Below are positions 8,594-17,700 of a stretch of 43,194 nucleotides of DNA, piece by piece. The stretch covers positions 1 through 43,194 of the forward strand of contig JAIEPV010000071.1 in assembly GCA_019748215.1 (NCBI GenBank), given 5' to 3'. The notes beneath the pieces are model-generated. The model was given only the letters and a program-made list of their open reading frames with translations. It had not been told where the DNA came from and searched no databases. Made by a program: the position numbers and the translations under genes. Within the stretch, counting starts at the first letter, position 1. Every line of letters begins with the position of its first letter. The DNA comes from Hyphomicrobium sp. (GTDB taxonomy: Bacteria; Pseudomonadota; Alphaproteobacteria; Rhizobiales; Hyphomicrobiaceae).

Positions 8594-10492
8594 CTACTTC
8601 AGTGGCCAAAACATTCGCTTGCAAATGACCACCCACGCGGCGTCGATTTTCAAGAACTGGTCATGACTGCCACCCAGGCTGTCGGGATGCGCCTTCGCAC
8701 GCAGGCTGCGATACAATTTCCGCATATCGTCTTCGTTCAATTCAGCGGTCATGGTATTGATGCCAAATGCCGCCTTGGCCTTGTCGAAAGCATCTGACGT
8801 TACGCCGGACGGATGCTCCTGCCGCTTCCGCTCCTGTTCCTCTCGCTGCGCACGCTGGCGCGCCTCTTCCTCCTGCTTCCTCCGCTCCTTCGCGGCCGAA
8901 CCGTACTCCTCGATGAAGGCCTCGAACATTCGCCGAATGGGCAGTCGCCTATTTATCCAGATCCCAAATCGATTGTCGTTCAGACCCGCTGACAAAATCA
9001 CAACGAGCACAGCGGTCAGAGCAATCACGTAGTTGCCGAGATTGATGGCGAACCATTTTAGAGCAAGTGCAGCGTAGTATAGAGCCTGACCGAGCAGCCA
9101 AAGCACCCACACACCGAGATGCCACAACAGCCATGTGACCCAAATGACGAGTTGCACAGCAAGCCAAATGATCCATGCAATGATTGTGTAAACCAGCCAG
9201 AAGAATTGCACGAACGGCTTGGCCAGCCACCACAGCACGTCAGAAATTGAACTGAACACCCAAACGAATGGCGCGGACACCCACGCCCAAATTTCACCGA
9301 ACAACCAGCCGATCCACGGCAGCACACCGCCGCTGTTAATCGATAGCCACTGCCAAGCTGCACTCAGCAACTGTCCCGGTGCACTCCAACCGTTCCAATC
9401 TCCTACAGCCGCACCCATTGCCGCCAGCGACGCTTGGCATCGAGGCCAAGCCGTAGGTAGCAGAAACGTTGTGCCACAATGCGGTGCGGACTTATTCAGA
9501 GCTGCTGCGAATGGCTCTGTAATATTCCCATGCACCCAATGCAAAACACTTCCCTCGACTTGCCTCCATTCAGGATGCTGTCCGAGCACATGCAACGGTA
9601 TTAGAACGGCCGCCACCAAGGCCACGGCCAACGCCAGCCAACGCACCATACGGACAGATACCTTCGCGGCTAAAAGGACGACGGTACTTTGGCGGAAGAA
9701 GAGCAAGCAGCCAACCATCGCCACCAACAACACAGCAAACATTGGGTCTGTCCGTTCTGGTGCTAACCCAAAGTCGATTTCCTGCGGTAACACGGGGCGC
9801 GAATTTGGAACGCGGCTCTCGACTGCCTTTGTTGCCGCGTCCGGCACTGGTGTCATCACGGGCGAGGCAACCGCCGCCACAACTTGCTTTGACGGCCAAT
9901 GAATTTGCACGCCGCGTGTCACATCCGCAGGCCGGAACGCCGAACCACATGACGGCTCAAGACGATTGCGGCCACGGCACGTCGGCATATTATCGCCGTA
10001 ACGTTTACACATCTCATCATCGAAGCGAGGTTCACGCTTTGAATGCACCGCAGCGGTCAGGGTGAAGCTTCGCCCGTCCGCCGACAAAACCAACTCGCCA
10101 CTATAGGCAGGCGCGCAGCTCGACGGCCGCATGAGGCTGTGCGAAAAAAAGCCACTGATGGAATTCCCCGACCGTTGACCCGAAAAGTATTCCGCGCCGT
10201 CCGGTATCAGGTGCATCGACACCTCTGCGGGAGAGCGTACAAATCGCAGCCGGACTAAGCCGGAACTGCCGCCCTCCAACGTCATCACGGCGCGCGTACC
10301 AGAGCCGCCGCCACCATCCACCTGCCAGTAGGTTTTCCCATCCTGCGCCCGTGCAGGCATGGCGCCGCAGAATGCCGCCAGCAAGCCAAGCAGCGACCAA
10401 ACCACCAGGGTCGTGCTCAATCGCTGCACAGCATGCTCTGTAGCTGACCTCGCGGGGCCGTCAATTTCGACAAACCTGCGCCGCGATCGCAC
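8594..10492 (-). CDS. Trp-rich multi-pass membrane protein with C-terminal J-domain-like segment
   Basis: Signal-like N-terminus, several hydrophobic Trp-rich segments, Glu/Arg-rich coiled coil, C-terminal LYRSLRAKAHPDSLGGSHDQFLKIDAAW (HPD motif). Confidence 0.8.
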   Translation of the reverse strand: MRSRRRFVEIDGPARSATEHAVQRLSTTLVVWSLLGLLAAFCGAMPARAQDGKTYWQVDGGGGSGTRAVMTLEGGSSGLVRLRFVRSPAEVSMHLIPDGAEYFSGQRSGNSISGFFSHSLMRPSSCAPAYSGELVLSADGRSFTLTAAVHSKREPRFDDEMCKRYGDNMPTCRGRNRLEPSCGSAFRPADVTRGVQIHWPSKQVVAAVASPVMTPVPDAATKAVESRVPNSRPVLPQEIDFGLAPERTDPMFAVLLVAMVGCLLFFRQSTVVLLAAKVSVRMVRWLALAVALVAAVLIPLHVLGQHPEWRQVEGSVLHWVHGNITEPFAAALNKSAPHCGTTFLLPTAWPRCQASLAAMGAAVGDWNGWSAPGQLLSAAWQWLSINSGGVLPWIGWLFGEIWAWVSAPFVWVFSSISDVLWWLAKPFVQFFWLVYTIIAWIIWLAVQLVIWVTWLLWHLGVWVLWLLGQALYYAALALKWFAINLGNYVIALTAVLVVILSAGLNDNRFGIWINRRLPIRRMFEAFIEEYGSAAKERRKQEEEARQRAQREEQERKRQEHPSGVTSDAFDKAKAAFGINTMTAELNEDDMRKLYRSLRAKAHPDSLGGSHDQFLKIDAAWVVICKRMFWPLK

Positions 10493-10500
10493 TGCGCCTC

Positions 10501-10662
10501 TCAGCCTTTAAACCTGACCGCTTCAGTCAGCGCCACGTTGGCGAAGTAATGCGGCGCCACACCACACTGCGCGTCGCAGCAACAGTCAATTGCAACCGGC
10601 ACTCCTGCCGCGCTCTGCAAAACCTTGTCCGGCTTTGCGGCGTCCTTCATGGCCTCGAACAT
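10501..10662 (-). CDS. 53-aa Cys-rich small protein
   Basis: Reverse strand reads MFEAMKDAAKPDKVLQSAAGVPVAIDCCCDAQCGVAPHYFANVALTEAVRFKG*; shorter than the ORF-track cutoff; lies between two minus-strand genes. Confidence 0.5.
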   Translation of the reverse strand: MFEAMKDAAKPDKVLQSAAGVPVAIDCCCDAQCGVAPHYFANVALTEAVRFKG

Positions 10663-10668
10663 GGTGCC

Positions 10669-11226
10669 CTATCGTTTTGGCAGCAATACCTGACGAGGTG
10701 GGGCAGCCAGCGCCGTTGGATTTTGCTTCAACACCAGCAGCGCCCCGGACGGCGGGCGCGTGTAACCTGTCCAGTTGCAAAAATCGCAGGTAATCTTTGT
10801 CCCGCCGGTCTCGTGGATGGCGGTCGAGCCACATTGCGATGAACCGCACGCGCAACTGATAAATGTCATCATGCCGGTCGCGCCATACCAGTGGCAACAC
10901 GGGCACGCCCAATCCTTCCAATCGAACTCATCATAGGGTCTTGTTTCTGATTCCGGCGAAGCTGTTCCCGTTTGCGCCGGAGCAGACGCTAGGCGCACAT
11001 CAATTTCATAACCCGTCACTACGAACTTCTCACCCCGCTTGCGGCGCAACACCACCACATAAGGTTTGCGCACCGACCCGCACATGAACTGCATCCGTAC
11101 CCGCTCGATGCCGAGTGCATCTTCTGCTCTTTGTGCAGCGTGCCCGGCTTTGCCGCCTACATAGTTGCGGCCGGCGTCTGCCAAATCCTTGGCCAACTGC
11201 GCGGCATCTTTCAGCGTCTTGAACAC
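10669..11226 (-). CDS. Zinc-ribbon-like protein (three Cys pairs)
   Basis: CPCCHW...CACGSSQCG...CDFCNWTGY; N-terminus MFKTLKDAAQLAKDLADAGRNYVGGKAG. Confidence 0.65.
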   Translation of the reverse strand: MFKTLKDAAQLAKDLADAGRNYVGGKAGHAAQRAEDALGIERVRMQFMCGSVRKPYVVVLRRKRGEKFVVTGYEIDVRLASAPAQTGTASPESETRPYDEFDWKDWACPCCHWYGATGMMTFISCACGSSQCGSTAIHETGGTKITCDFCNWTGYTRPPSGALLVLKQNPTALAAPPRQVLLPKR

Positions 11227-11243
11227 GGCACGGTCTCCACAGT

Positions 11244-12290
11244 CTAGATCGTATAGTCGTCACGCCGGCTCGTCCGCGCAGGTTGCTCTTGCGAACGAGC
11301 GGCATTATCGGGACCTGGGGAGCGCGACAGCGGAGCGGGCTCCAGCAGCGTGTCATTCAAACGTCGCTCGATGGGGCGCAGCACTTCGAGCCCCGCACCG
11401 CACGGCCAATAGGCCAGCATACCGCCGTTCTTCAGATGCACAGCCAAAGTCGAACCGTGATAAACTGGATCGCTTGGTTTGATGCCCCAATAAGATGTCA
11501 TGCGCAGATGCTTGCGCACCTCCGCCGCAGGCTCGAATGTGAACTGCTTTATGTGCATCGTGCCCGCCGGTGTATCCGCAATCATTTTGTCGCCGAACCA
11601 CTGGAAGAAAAACTTTATCATCATGCCGTCAGGCGACAAGCGCGCGCGATACAGCACACGATCGCTGCAATGGACGAATTCGTTCGAGCCGTTGCGGTCC
11701 GGGCGGTCGTCATAAAATTCTACATTGGGTGTTTTGTACCCATAGCCAGCTAAGCGGCCATTTCTCACGTGATCATCCCAGCCACTTCTTGGCTTTCCCT
11801 CGATGAACGCGCGATGCAATTCGGCAAAGATGCGGCGCAAAGAAGTATGGTCGCCGGCATGCTCACAAATCCTGAAGGTTCGACCGTCTTTCAGGTGTGC
11901 CAGAATAACGTCATGCTCGATGAACAGGAGGTTGCCGCTAGACATGGCACGGCGTTCCGCGTGGCTCAAATCCAGCTCGGATTTCGAACACCGCTCGAAG
12001 CTGTCCAGCAAGTCCGCAGGGAAGGCCAACAGCAGCTCCGGTTGGCTTTGCCGTTGCGTGCTGGTCAGGTGGAAAAAGGCGAACACATCGTCGATGTAAG
12101 CCGCATGCGAAATCGCGCGCGACGATTCCACCACGCGGTCATGACGCGGCGCATTCGGGTTGTGACCGATGGTGACGGGTTGCGTGTTGACGTGCGGGCC
12201 AGTGATTTGGAACGTCCATTGCGGTAGCCGGAAGGCGTTGCGCTCTTTGCCGTGTACCACGGACCAGCTAACGGAGGGCAGGTCAGTCAT
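11244..12290 (-). CDS. Hypothetical protein
   Basis: Long minus-strand ORF; likely start MTDLPSVSWSVVHGKERNAFRLPQW just inside the end of the upstream cistron. Confidence 0.65.
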   Translation of the reverse strand: MTDLPSVSWSVVHGKERNAFRLPQWTFQITGPHVNTQPVTIGHNPNAPRHDRVVESSRAISHAAYIDDVFAFFHLTSTQRQSQPELLLAFPADLLDSFERCSKSELDLSHAERRAMSSGNLLFIEHDVILAHLKDGRTFRICEHAGDHTSLRRIFAELHRAFIEGKPRSGWDDHVRNGRLAGYGYKTPNVEFYDDRPDRNGSNEFVHCSDRVLYRARLSPDGMMIKFFFQWFGDKMIADTPAGTMHIKQFTFEPAAEVRKHLRMTSYWGIKPSDPVYHGSTLAVHLKNGGMLAYWPCGAGLEVLRPIERRLNDTLLEPAPLSRSPGPDNAARSQEQPARTSRRDDYTI

Positions 12291-12573
12291 TTCGAGCACT
12301 CCGCAAGGAGCAAGGCCGCACGGCAGGAAGCCCAAAGTAATCCCGGGCGTCGGACACGCCCAGCATATCGACCTTGCGCGCCTTCTGCTGCACAATATAG
12401 CGAGGCCGCGCCAGCATCAGCCGTCTATCGGCAGCTTCTCGCCAGTCATAAAGCCGGTTACCGGTCGCATCGACGCCGCCGACGCAGGTTGCCGGCCCGA
12501 TGTCCCAGTCCCTGAATTCTTTGCTCGGCTTGGTCACCGTCGTGTATCCGTTCATAACATTCGGTAGCGTCAA
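12283..12573 (-). CDS. Small hypothetical protein
   Basis: MTLPNVMNGYTTVTKPSKEFRDWDIGPATCVGG...; short overlaps with neighbouring cistrons. Confidence 0.55.
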   Translation of the reverse strand: MTLPNVMNGYTTVTKPSKEFRDWDIGPATCVGGVDATGNRLYDWREAADRRLMLARPRYIVQQKARKVDMLGVSDARDYFGLPAVRPCSLRSARND

Positions 12574-13094
12574 CCTTCGCGTCCACCGCGCTCATTGGCC
12601 TTGGTCCGATCGCCGGCCTGCCGCGCCAACTCCTCGCGCGCCGATGCCGCAAGCCCCGCCGCGAAGCCGGGCTCGAAAATGCCCTGGGTCTGTCCCTCGA
12701 TTTCGGCACGCGCAGCATCAAACGTCGATCGCCAATTGCCTTCGAGGCCTTCGACGCCGCGCGGATGCTTTTCGATGTAGGCGGCCAGAGCCTTCTCGAT
12801 GAATTCTTCCGGGCTCGACAGCATGTCACGTGCCATCAGCATCTCGATCTTGGCCCTCGTCGTCGGCGACACAGACACGTCTTCTTCGGTGTCGGACTGG
12901 TAGAGCTTCGCCAATCGGGCCTTGTGCCGCGCCACGTACTCAGGCGTGTCGAGCACGTCAGGCTTACTGGCCTTACGCGCCTTCTGCAGCACGCCAAGGA
13001 ACTCCTCGCTATCGCGCATGCGCTCCAGCATCCAGAGTGCCAGATCTCGATCAGGCGAATCCCTGTGGGGCAGGGGCGACGAACTATTCGGCAT
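12570..13094 (-). CDS. Hypothetical protein
   Basis: Part of ORF 12570..13160; probable start MTKMPNSSSPLPHRDSPDRDLALWMLERMRDSEEFLGVLQKARKASK, overlapping the upstream stop; exact start estimated. Confidence 0.55.
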   Translation of the reverse strand: MPNSSSPLPHRDSPDRDLALWMLERMRDSEEFLGVLQKARKASKPDVLDTPEYVARHKARLAKLYQSDTEEDVSVSPTTRAKIEMLMARDMLSSPEEFIEKALAAYIEKHPRGVEGLEGNWRSTFDAARAEIEGQTQGIFEPGFAAGLAASAREELARQAGDRTKANERGGREG

Positions 13095-13443
13095 CTTTGT
13101 CATCCTGCTTGCGGAGATAGCGTTCAACAAGTTCGTCTTCACTTGGAATGAGAGACGCATCGATGCCGCCGTATTTCTCGAGATAGTCGGCGACCATTAT
13201 CTCGAACAGCTCTGGCAGCCCGTCGTGCTCATGGCCATCGATGATAAGATCGACGACCGCCTTAATTTTGAGCTGCATTCGCAGAGCCATCTGTACCAAA
13301 CGCCCGCGGCGACGCTTACCGCGCCGATCCTTGGGTGGCCCTCCATAGGCGCGATCGACGGGCTTCATGTTCGCGCGCTCTTTCGCCTGGCGACGGCGTT
13401 CTTCCTCCTCTCCATCGTCACCGTGCATCGGTCGCGCTCCCAT
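13084..13443 (-). CDS. Small basic hypothetical protein
   Basis: MGARPMHGDDGEEEERRRQAKERANMKPVDRAYGGPPKDRRGKRRRGRLVQ...; collinear with the coupling-protein operon. Confidence 0.55.
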   Translation of the reverse strand: MGARPMHGDDGEEEERRRQAKERANMKPVDRAYGGPPKDRRGKRRRGRLVQMALRMQLKIKAVVDLIIDGHEHDGLPELFEIMVADYLEKYGGIDASLIPSEDELVERYLRKQDDKDAE

Positions 13444-14317
13444 TGAGCGTAAACCTAGCCGGGCTCCGGCGCCGATGCCATTGGCTCACATCTTTCGAGT
13501 GAGGAAGACTTACCGCGCTCGGCTCCGACGGGCGTTCTGGATCTCGCCACCGCAGCAAGGCCGAACCGTTCAACAGCAGGACCAGAATGACAGAGCCGAG
13601 CTCTATGGTGACAGCCAAGGCAACTGAGAGCCCGCGCCGCAAGCGCGACGTGTCGATACCCAGCACGTCGGCCACCGCCGCTGCTTGTGGGTCACTCTCG
13701 CCCGCACTCGACGACATGCCTACGAGCCGTGCCGAAAGCGCGGACCGTTCCATCATCAACGCTGAACGGTCGTTTGCTGCCGCCCTTTCGGATTTGAGGC
13801 GCAGAACCTCGCTACAGAACTGACGCACGGCTGCCCCAGCGACGACGACGCAGAAATTGGACGAAGTCCAGTGGCGGTCCAGCATCATGCGGGCGATCTC
13901 GACGTCGAGCACGCCGACCGATCTGCCAAGTGGCAATTGCTCGAGCCGTGCATCGAGATCGCGCAACTGGAGCTGAGCGCTGGAACGCACATCAGCATCT
14001 GCTTGACGCGCCGCAGTTACGGCACCACGCGTCAAGGCGGCGAATCCTATGCCGGACGCCAGCGAGAGGGCGATGACGATTCCGAGCATCAACGCTGCCC
14101 CAGCCAACTGGCCCCATGCGCGCAGCACGATGGCACGAACCAAGACGACTGGGAGGACGGCTTTGGTCACGTCGGCGGCGATGCTGAGCATGGCAAGGAT
14201 GCTGGCCTCCGCCGCCGTCCGGCCGAGGGAGGAGAGGAACAGCGCGTTCGTCGTGGCGGAGAGGGCGATGAAAAGCGCAGCCGCTATGGCGATGCAGAGA
14301 GTAGGCAAAGAAGACAT
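13418..14317 (-). CDS. Membrane protein encoded next to the coupling protein
   Basis: Likely start MSSLPTLCIAIAAALFIALSATTNALFLSSLGRTAAEA; multiple hydrophobic segments plus a soluble coiled region. Confidence 0.65.
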   Translation of the reverse strand: MSSLPTLCIAIAAALFIALSATTNALFLSSLGRTAAEASILAMLSIAADVTKAVLPVVLVRAIVLRAWGQLAGAALMLGIVIALSLASGIGFAALTRGAVTAARQADADVRSSAQLQLRDLDARLEQLPLGRSVGVLDVEIARMMLDRHWTSSNFCVVVAGAAVRQFCSEVLRLKSERAAANDRSALMMERSALSARLVGMSSSAGESDPQAAAVADVLGIDTSRLRRGLSVALAVTIELGSVILVLLLNGSALLRWRDPERPSEPSAVSLPHSKDVSQWHRRRSPARFTLNGSATDAR

Positions 14318-14505
14318 GACGATCTCCCGTATGGCACCTACCCAACGGGATATCTTCGGTCGTATGGCTGTCCCAGCAATCAGGTCGAGATCAACCTGAT
14401 ATCGAGTACCTGGTCGCGTGGAACCGACCGGCCACACGGAACACAGACGAACCGCAAGCAGCGCAGCTGATCGATGATGCGGTAACTGGTGGTGTGCTAT
14501 TGCGA

Positions 14506-15966
14506 TCATGGGTCAAACAGACCCACGAATGGCTTATCCTCGTAGTAGACGATGCGTTGCAGAATGACCGGCGACTGTCCGGCTGCTCTCACAAGGATGC
14601 GTCGTGTTTCGCGTTCCAACATTTCTTCGAGTTCGTGTGACGCCGCCAGCTTCTGCACGCGCAGCTCATCGCGTGCCCCCGTAGCGCCGCTGAGCCGCTG
14701 TGACACCGTCGTGTCAGACCTCCGTTCCAGCAGCACGCTCGTCTGGCCCAGCTTATCTGACACATAGTCCAAGGTCGTCTTGTCGGAATTCGACCAGAAC
14801 ATCGTCACGCCGGCATTGCCGACAAATGTCTCCCAGCTCTCCTTGTAGAGCCGCTTGATCTGCGTCATGTCCTGCAACACCACCCACAACTTCACACCGA
14901 AGCCCGCCATCAGGCCAGCCGCGACCTCGACGGATTTCATGTGGCCGAGCACGGCAAACTCGTCGAGCACCATCAGCGCCGGTATGTCCGATTTCACCTT
15001 GGTCCGCTCAAAGGCGATCAGCGCCAGATTGATGATGACACGCAGCCAGCGTGCGTGTGTACCCATGCGCGTAGCGGGTAGACAGAGGTAGAGTGTCGAC
15101 CTTTGCGTCTTCAGATCTGACAGGCGAAGATCACTCCCCGAAAGCACGTTCGCCATTGCGTCGCTGTCGAGAAACTCAAGTTGCGTCAGTGTGGTCGAAA
15201 ATACACTCTGCAGTTCCTTGTCCGCCATCTGCCCAAAGTTGACGCCAGCGGATGCGACTGTGCCACCGAACGCATCACATGAGCGCAGCAAAAGAAACAG
15301 GGCTGGCCGGGAGGCAGATTCTTGACGGCGTGCAATGTCGACCACGAGAGGATGTGTGCCGTTCAGCAACCGCCAGACTGTCACCAGATGCCGGTCTTCT
15401 TTTGCAAGCGTCAGAGTATACAGAATGAGAGCCTTGATCAGGATACGGGCGCTATCTGTCCAATGCGGATCGCGCTCGTTCGCGACGATCAACGCGTCGG
15501 CGATCTGCCCTGCGTCGTCCTTGACGTGCTGGCTTGCAGGATCGATTTCATCGAGCGGGTTGAAGCGACCTGACGGCACACCGCTTTCGTTGAAGGGGTC
15601 CAGAACGATAACTTTCTGGCCCTTCTGCCGACGAGCACGAACTGTGATGCGGGCAAGTTCGCCTTTGGGGTCGATGGCGAGAACAGACCCGTCATAAAGC
15701 AGCAGGTTCGGCACGATGAGGGACACGCCCTTGCCGCCGCGTGAGCCGGCCACTGTCAGAATGTGCCGGTTGTCCTTGCTGCCGATGCCACGCCCGTTGC
15801 GAAAGCCCAGAATGATGCCGCCGACCTGGCCCGACGGCATCCGGTAACCCCACATCGGCTGGTTTAACTTCTCGGGATCGAGCCAAGCGGCATCGACGAG
15901 GTTGCCCTGCATGCCGGAGACACCACGGCGCAGCGCCGATTTCAGATCTGCCTCGAAGTCGCTCAT
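14506..15966 (-). CDS. Type IV coupling protein (VirD4/TraG family)
   Basis: NRHILTVAGSRGGKGVSLIVPNLLLYDGSVLAIDPKGELARIT, PALMVLDEFAVLGHMKSVE, WVVLQDMTQIKRLYKESWETFVGNAG. Confidence 0.95.
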   Translation of the reverse strand: MSDFEADLKSALRRGVSGMQGNLVDAAWLDPEKLNQPMWGYRMPSGQVGGIILGFRNGRGIGSKDNRHILTVAGSRGGKGVSLIVPNLLLYDGSVLAIDPKGELARITVRARRQKGQKVIVLDPFNESGVPSGRFNPLDEIDPASQHVKDDAGQIADALIVANERDPHWTDSARILIKALILYTLTLAKEDRHLVTVWRLLNGTHPLVVDIARRQESASRPALFLLLRSCDAFGGTVASAGVNFGQMADKELQSVFSTTLTQLEFLDSDAMANVLSGSDLRLSDLKTQRSTLYLCLPATRMGTHARWLRVIINLALIAFERTKVKSDIPALMVLDEFAVLGHMKSVEVAAGLMAGFGVKLWVVLQDMTQIKRLYKESWETFVGNAGVTMFWSNSDKTTLDYVSDKLGQTSVLLERRSDTTVSQRLSGATGARDELRVQKLAASHELEEMLERETRRILVRAAGQSPVILQRIVYYEDKPFVGLFDP

Positions 15967-16343
15967 GCCGTCGCCTCTCGTGCGTCCCGCCGATGATCTC
16001 ACACGGCACGGCGCTTACGGCCCGGACCGGCCGCGTTCTCGCAATATATTTGATATCAGGCATTTTTTGTTGGCAAGCGGCGCGTCCCGCTAACCTAAGT
16101 TCGTGCGCAATGGTCATGGTCGCTGCGCAGTAGTTCTCTGTTCTGAAGCCGCAAATCGTCGGTCCCACGACCTAGCGCGACACCAATTTCTGCCATCCAT
16201 CCTCGGCCAACTTAAAGCGAATGGGTCGATGGCGTCCTTCACGCACGTGACCGTTCTTGGCCGTTTCTCTCAATCCGTCCTTTGCGACCTCGTATTTTGC
16301 CGCGCTTGTCTCACAGCGCCGCATCCATGGGGACGGGCAAACC

Positions 16344-16464
16344 GCCCGCAAACGCGGGCCGCCCTTCAACGACAAAATGGCTGGACCCACCACGACATTG
16401 CGCTTGCGCACCCCGTGAGCAAGCCACGGGGCCCCGCGCCGGGCGGCGAACGAAGACGCCGCCC
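16344..16464 (+). promoter_or_regulatory. Cluster of four perfect GC-rich hairpins upstream of the small-ORF operon
   Basis: GCCCGC-AAAC-GCGGGC (16344-16359), TGCGC-TT-GCGCA (16399-16410), CCCCGTG-AGCAAGC-CACGGGG (16411-16431), GGGCGGCG-AACGAAGA-CGCCGCCC (16441-16464). Confidence 0.7.
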
Positions 16465-16588
16465 TCAAGCACAATCTCGCGGTCCCCCAGCAATTTTCTC
16501 GTGTGACCCCGATGCGACGCTGTGAGTCCGAGGCGGCAACGAGGTCGCCAATTCCGGCCCTCGCTCAACAACCAAGAAGGGTAACATC

Positions 16589-16825
16589 ATGACGACACCA
16601 TCCAACAAACCAACCCATCGCGCTTATGCCGTCACCAAACGCGGCGAGAAATCCCGCTGGCAAGAAATCGGCGCTGCCTGGGCGCACAAGGACGGCAAGG
16701 GCTTCAACCTCAAGCTCGACTATCTGCCGCTCAATGGGGCCGAACTGGTGCTGCGTGTCCCGGATGCCGCCGAAGCGGCCACCGCCGATGAAGCAACCGC
16801 TCCTGCAAACGAAGGAGGCTTCTAA
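16589..16825 (+). CDS. Small protein with W..IG.AW.HKDG.GFN.KL motif (paralogue of 20227..20454)
   Basis: SRWQEIGAAWAHKDGKGFNLKLDYLPLNGAELVLR; first gene of the coupled small-ORF operon. Confidence 0.8.
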   Translation: MTTPSNKPTHRAYAVTKRGEKSRWQEIGAAWAHKDGKGFNLKLDYLPLNGAELVLRVPDAAEAATADEATAPANEGGF

Positions 16826-16989
16826 TGGGAACCGCAATCAACCACAGCTGCTTCGCGGATGATCGCTACCTCCTCGTGGACGACACCGACGAGGACGCAT
16901 CCCAACTCTTGACCGTCATCTGTGATGGCGATCCGCGCAGTAATCGCGGCTTCGATTTTGACGCTTACCGCAATGGAGGCAACCTATGA
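16825..16989 (+). CDS. 54-aa hypothetical protein
   Basis: MGTAINHSCFADDRYLLVDDTDEDASQLLTVICDGDPRSNRGFDFDAYRNGGNL*; TAATG start/stop overlap; below ORF-track cutoff. Confidence 0.6.
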   Translation: MGTAINHSCFADDRYLLVDDTDEDASQLLTVICDGDPRSNRGFDFDAYRNGGNL

Positions 16990-17186
16990 CCGGCACTGCT
17001 GCCCTCATCACCCTCGAAAGGCGCCGCTATGCGGCGCTGATCGAGGCTCTGAAACTCGCCCGGTATGCCATCCTGCGTACCGGCCGCCGCTTCGACTGTC
17101 CACCGCACGATCAATATTCGGTCGCGCACACCATCGATGTCGCCATCGCTGATGCCACGCGCGCAGATTGCGAGGTGCGCTCATGA
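16986..17186 (+). CDS. Small hypothetical protein
   Basis: ATGA overlap with the preceding cistron; MTGTAALITLERRRYAALIEALKLARYAILRTGRRF. Confidence 0.6.
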   Translation: MTGTAALITLERRRYAALIEALKLARYAILRTGRRFDCPPHDQYSVAHTIDVAIADATRADCEVRS

Positions 17187-17377
17187 GCAAGCAACGCGAA
17201 TATCTGGTCGCCATCCCTGCCCATTCGAACATGCGTATCTGGGTCGCTGCCGCCAACAAGAAATCGGCCCGCGTGAAAGCCGAAGGCATTTGGCATCACA
17301 ACGATGACGCCTTCGTCTGCAACGGCGGCGATATCGACAGCATTGATGTTCTCGACTCGCGCGAGGTGCGCTCATGA
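17183..17377 (+). CDS. Small hypothetical protein
   Basis: MSKQREYLVAIPAHSNMRIWVAAANKKSARVKAEGIW; ATGA overlaps at both ends. Confidence 0.65.
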   Translation: MSKQREYLVAIPAHSNMRIWVAAANKKSARVKAEGIWHHNDDAFVCNGGDIDSIDVLDSREVRS

Positions 17378-17700
17378 GCATCACCACTTGTCCGACCTGC
17401 ACTAACGACACGCACTGGTCATGGATTGAAGCCTTCGACAAATTCGGCTTCTGCGATGGCGATGGACTCGTCATGACGGAACACGTGGCCGATGCCTTGC
17501 GGGGGCATGGTTACACAGTCACGGTCGAACCCTGGGGATGTCACAACGTCACCATCACGTCGATCAAAACCAAGAAGGGCAAGGAACTCATCCCGGCCCG
17601 CACCAATCTTGGCTACGACGACCCGCTCGACTATCTGCCCAGACGCATCATCAAAATGCTCGACGAAGCATTTCCCGAGTGCGGGGAGGTGGAGCCATGA
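17374..17700 (+). CDS. Hypothetical protein
   Basis: MSITTCPTCTNDTHWSWIEAFDKFGFCDGDGLVMTEHVADALRGHGYTV; ATGA overlap with neighbours. Confidence 0.65.
   Translation: MSITTCPTCTNDTHWSWIEAFDKFGFCDGDGLVMTEHVADALRGHGYTVTVEPWGCHNVTITSIKTKKGKELIPARTNLGYDDPLDYLPRRIIKMLDEAFPECGEVEP

Noticed and set aside
16103-16571. ORFs 16103..16525 (+), 16172..16474 (-) and 16311..16571 (-)
   Set aside because: They coincide with the hairpin array, have no convincing RBS or motif and conflict with one another; treated as noncoding leader.
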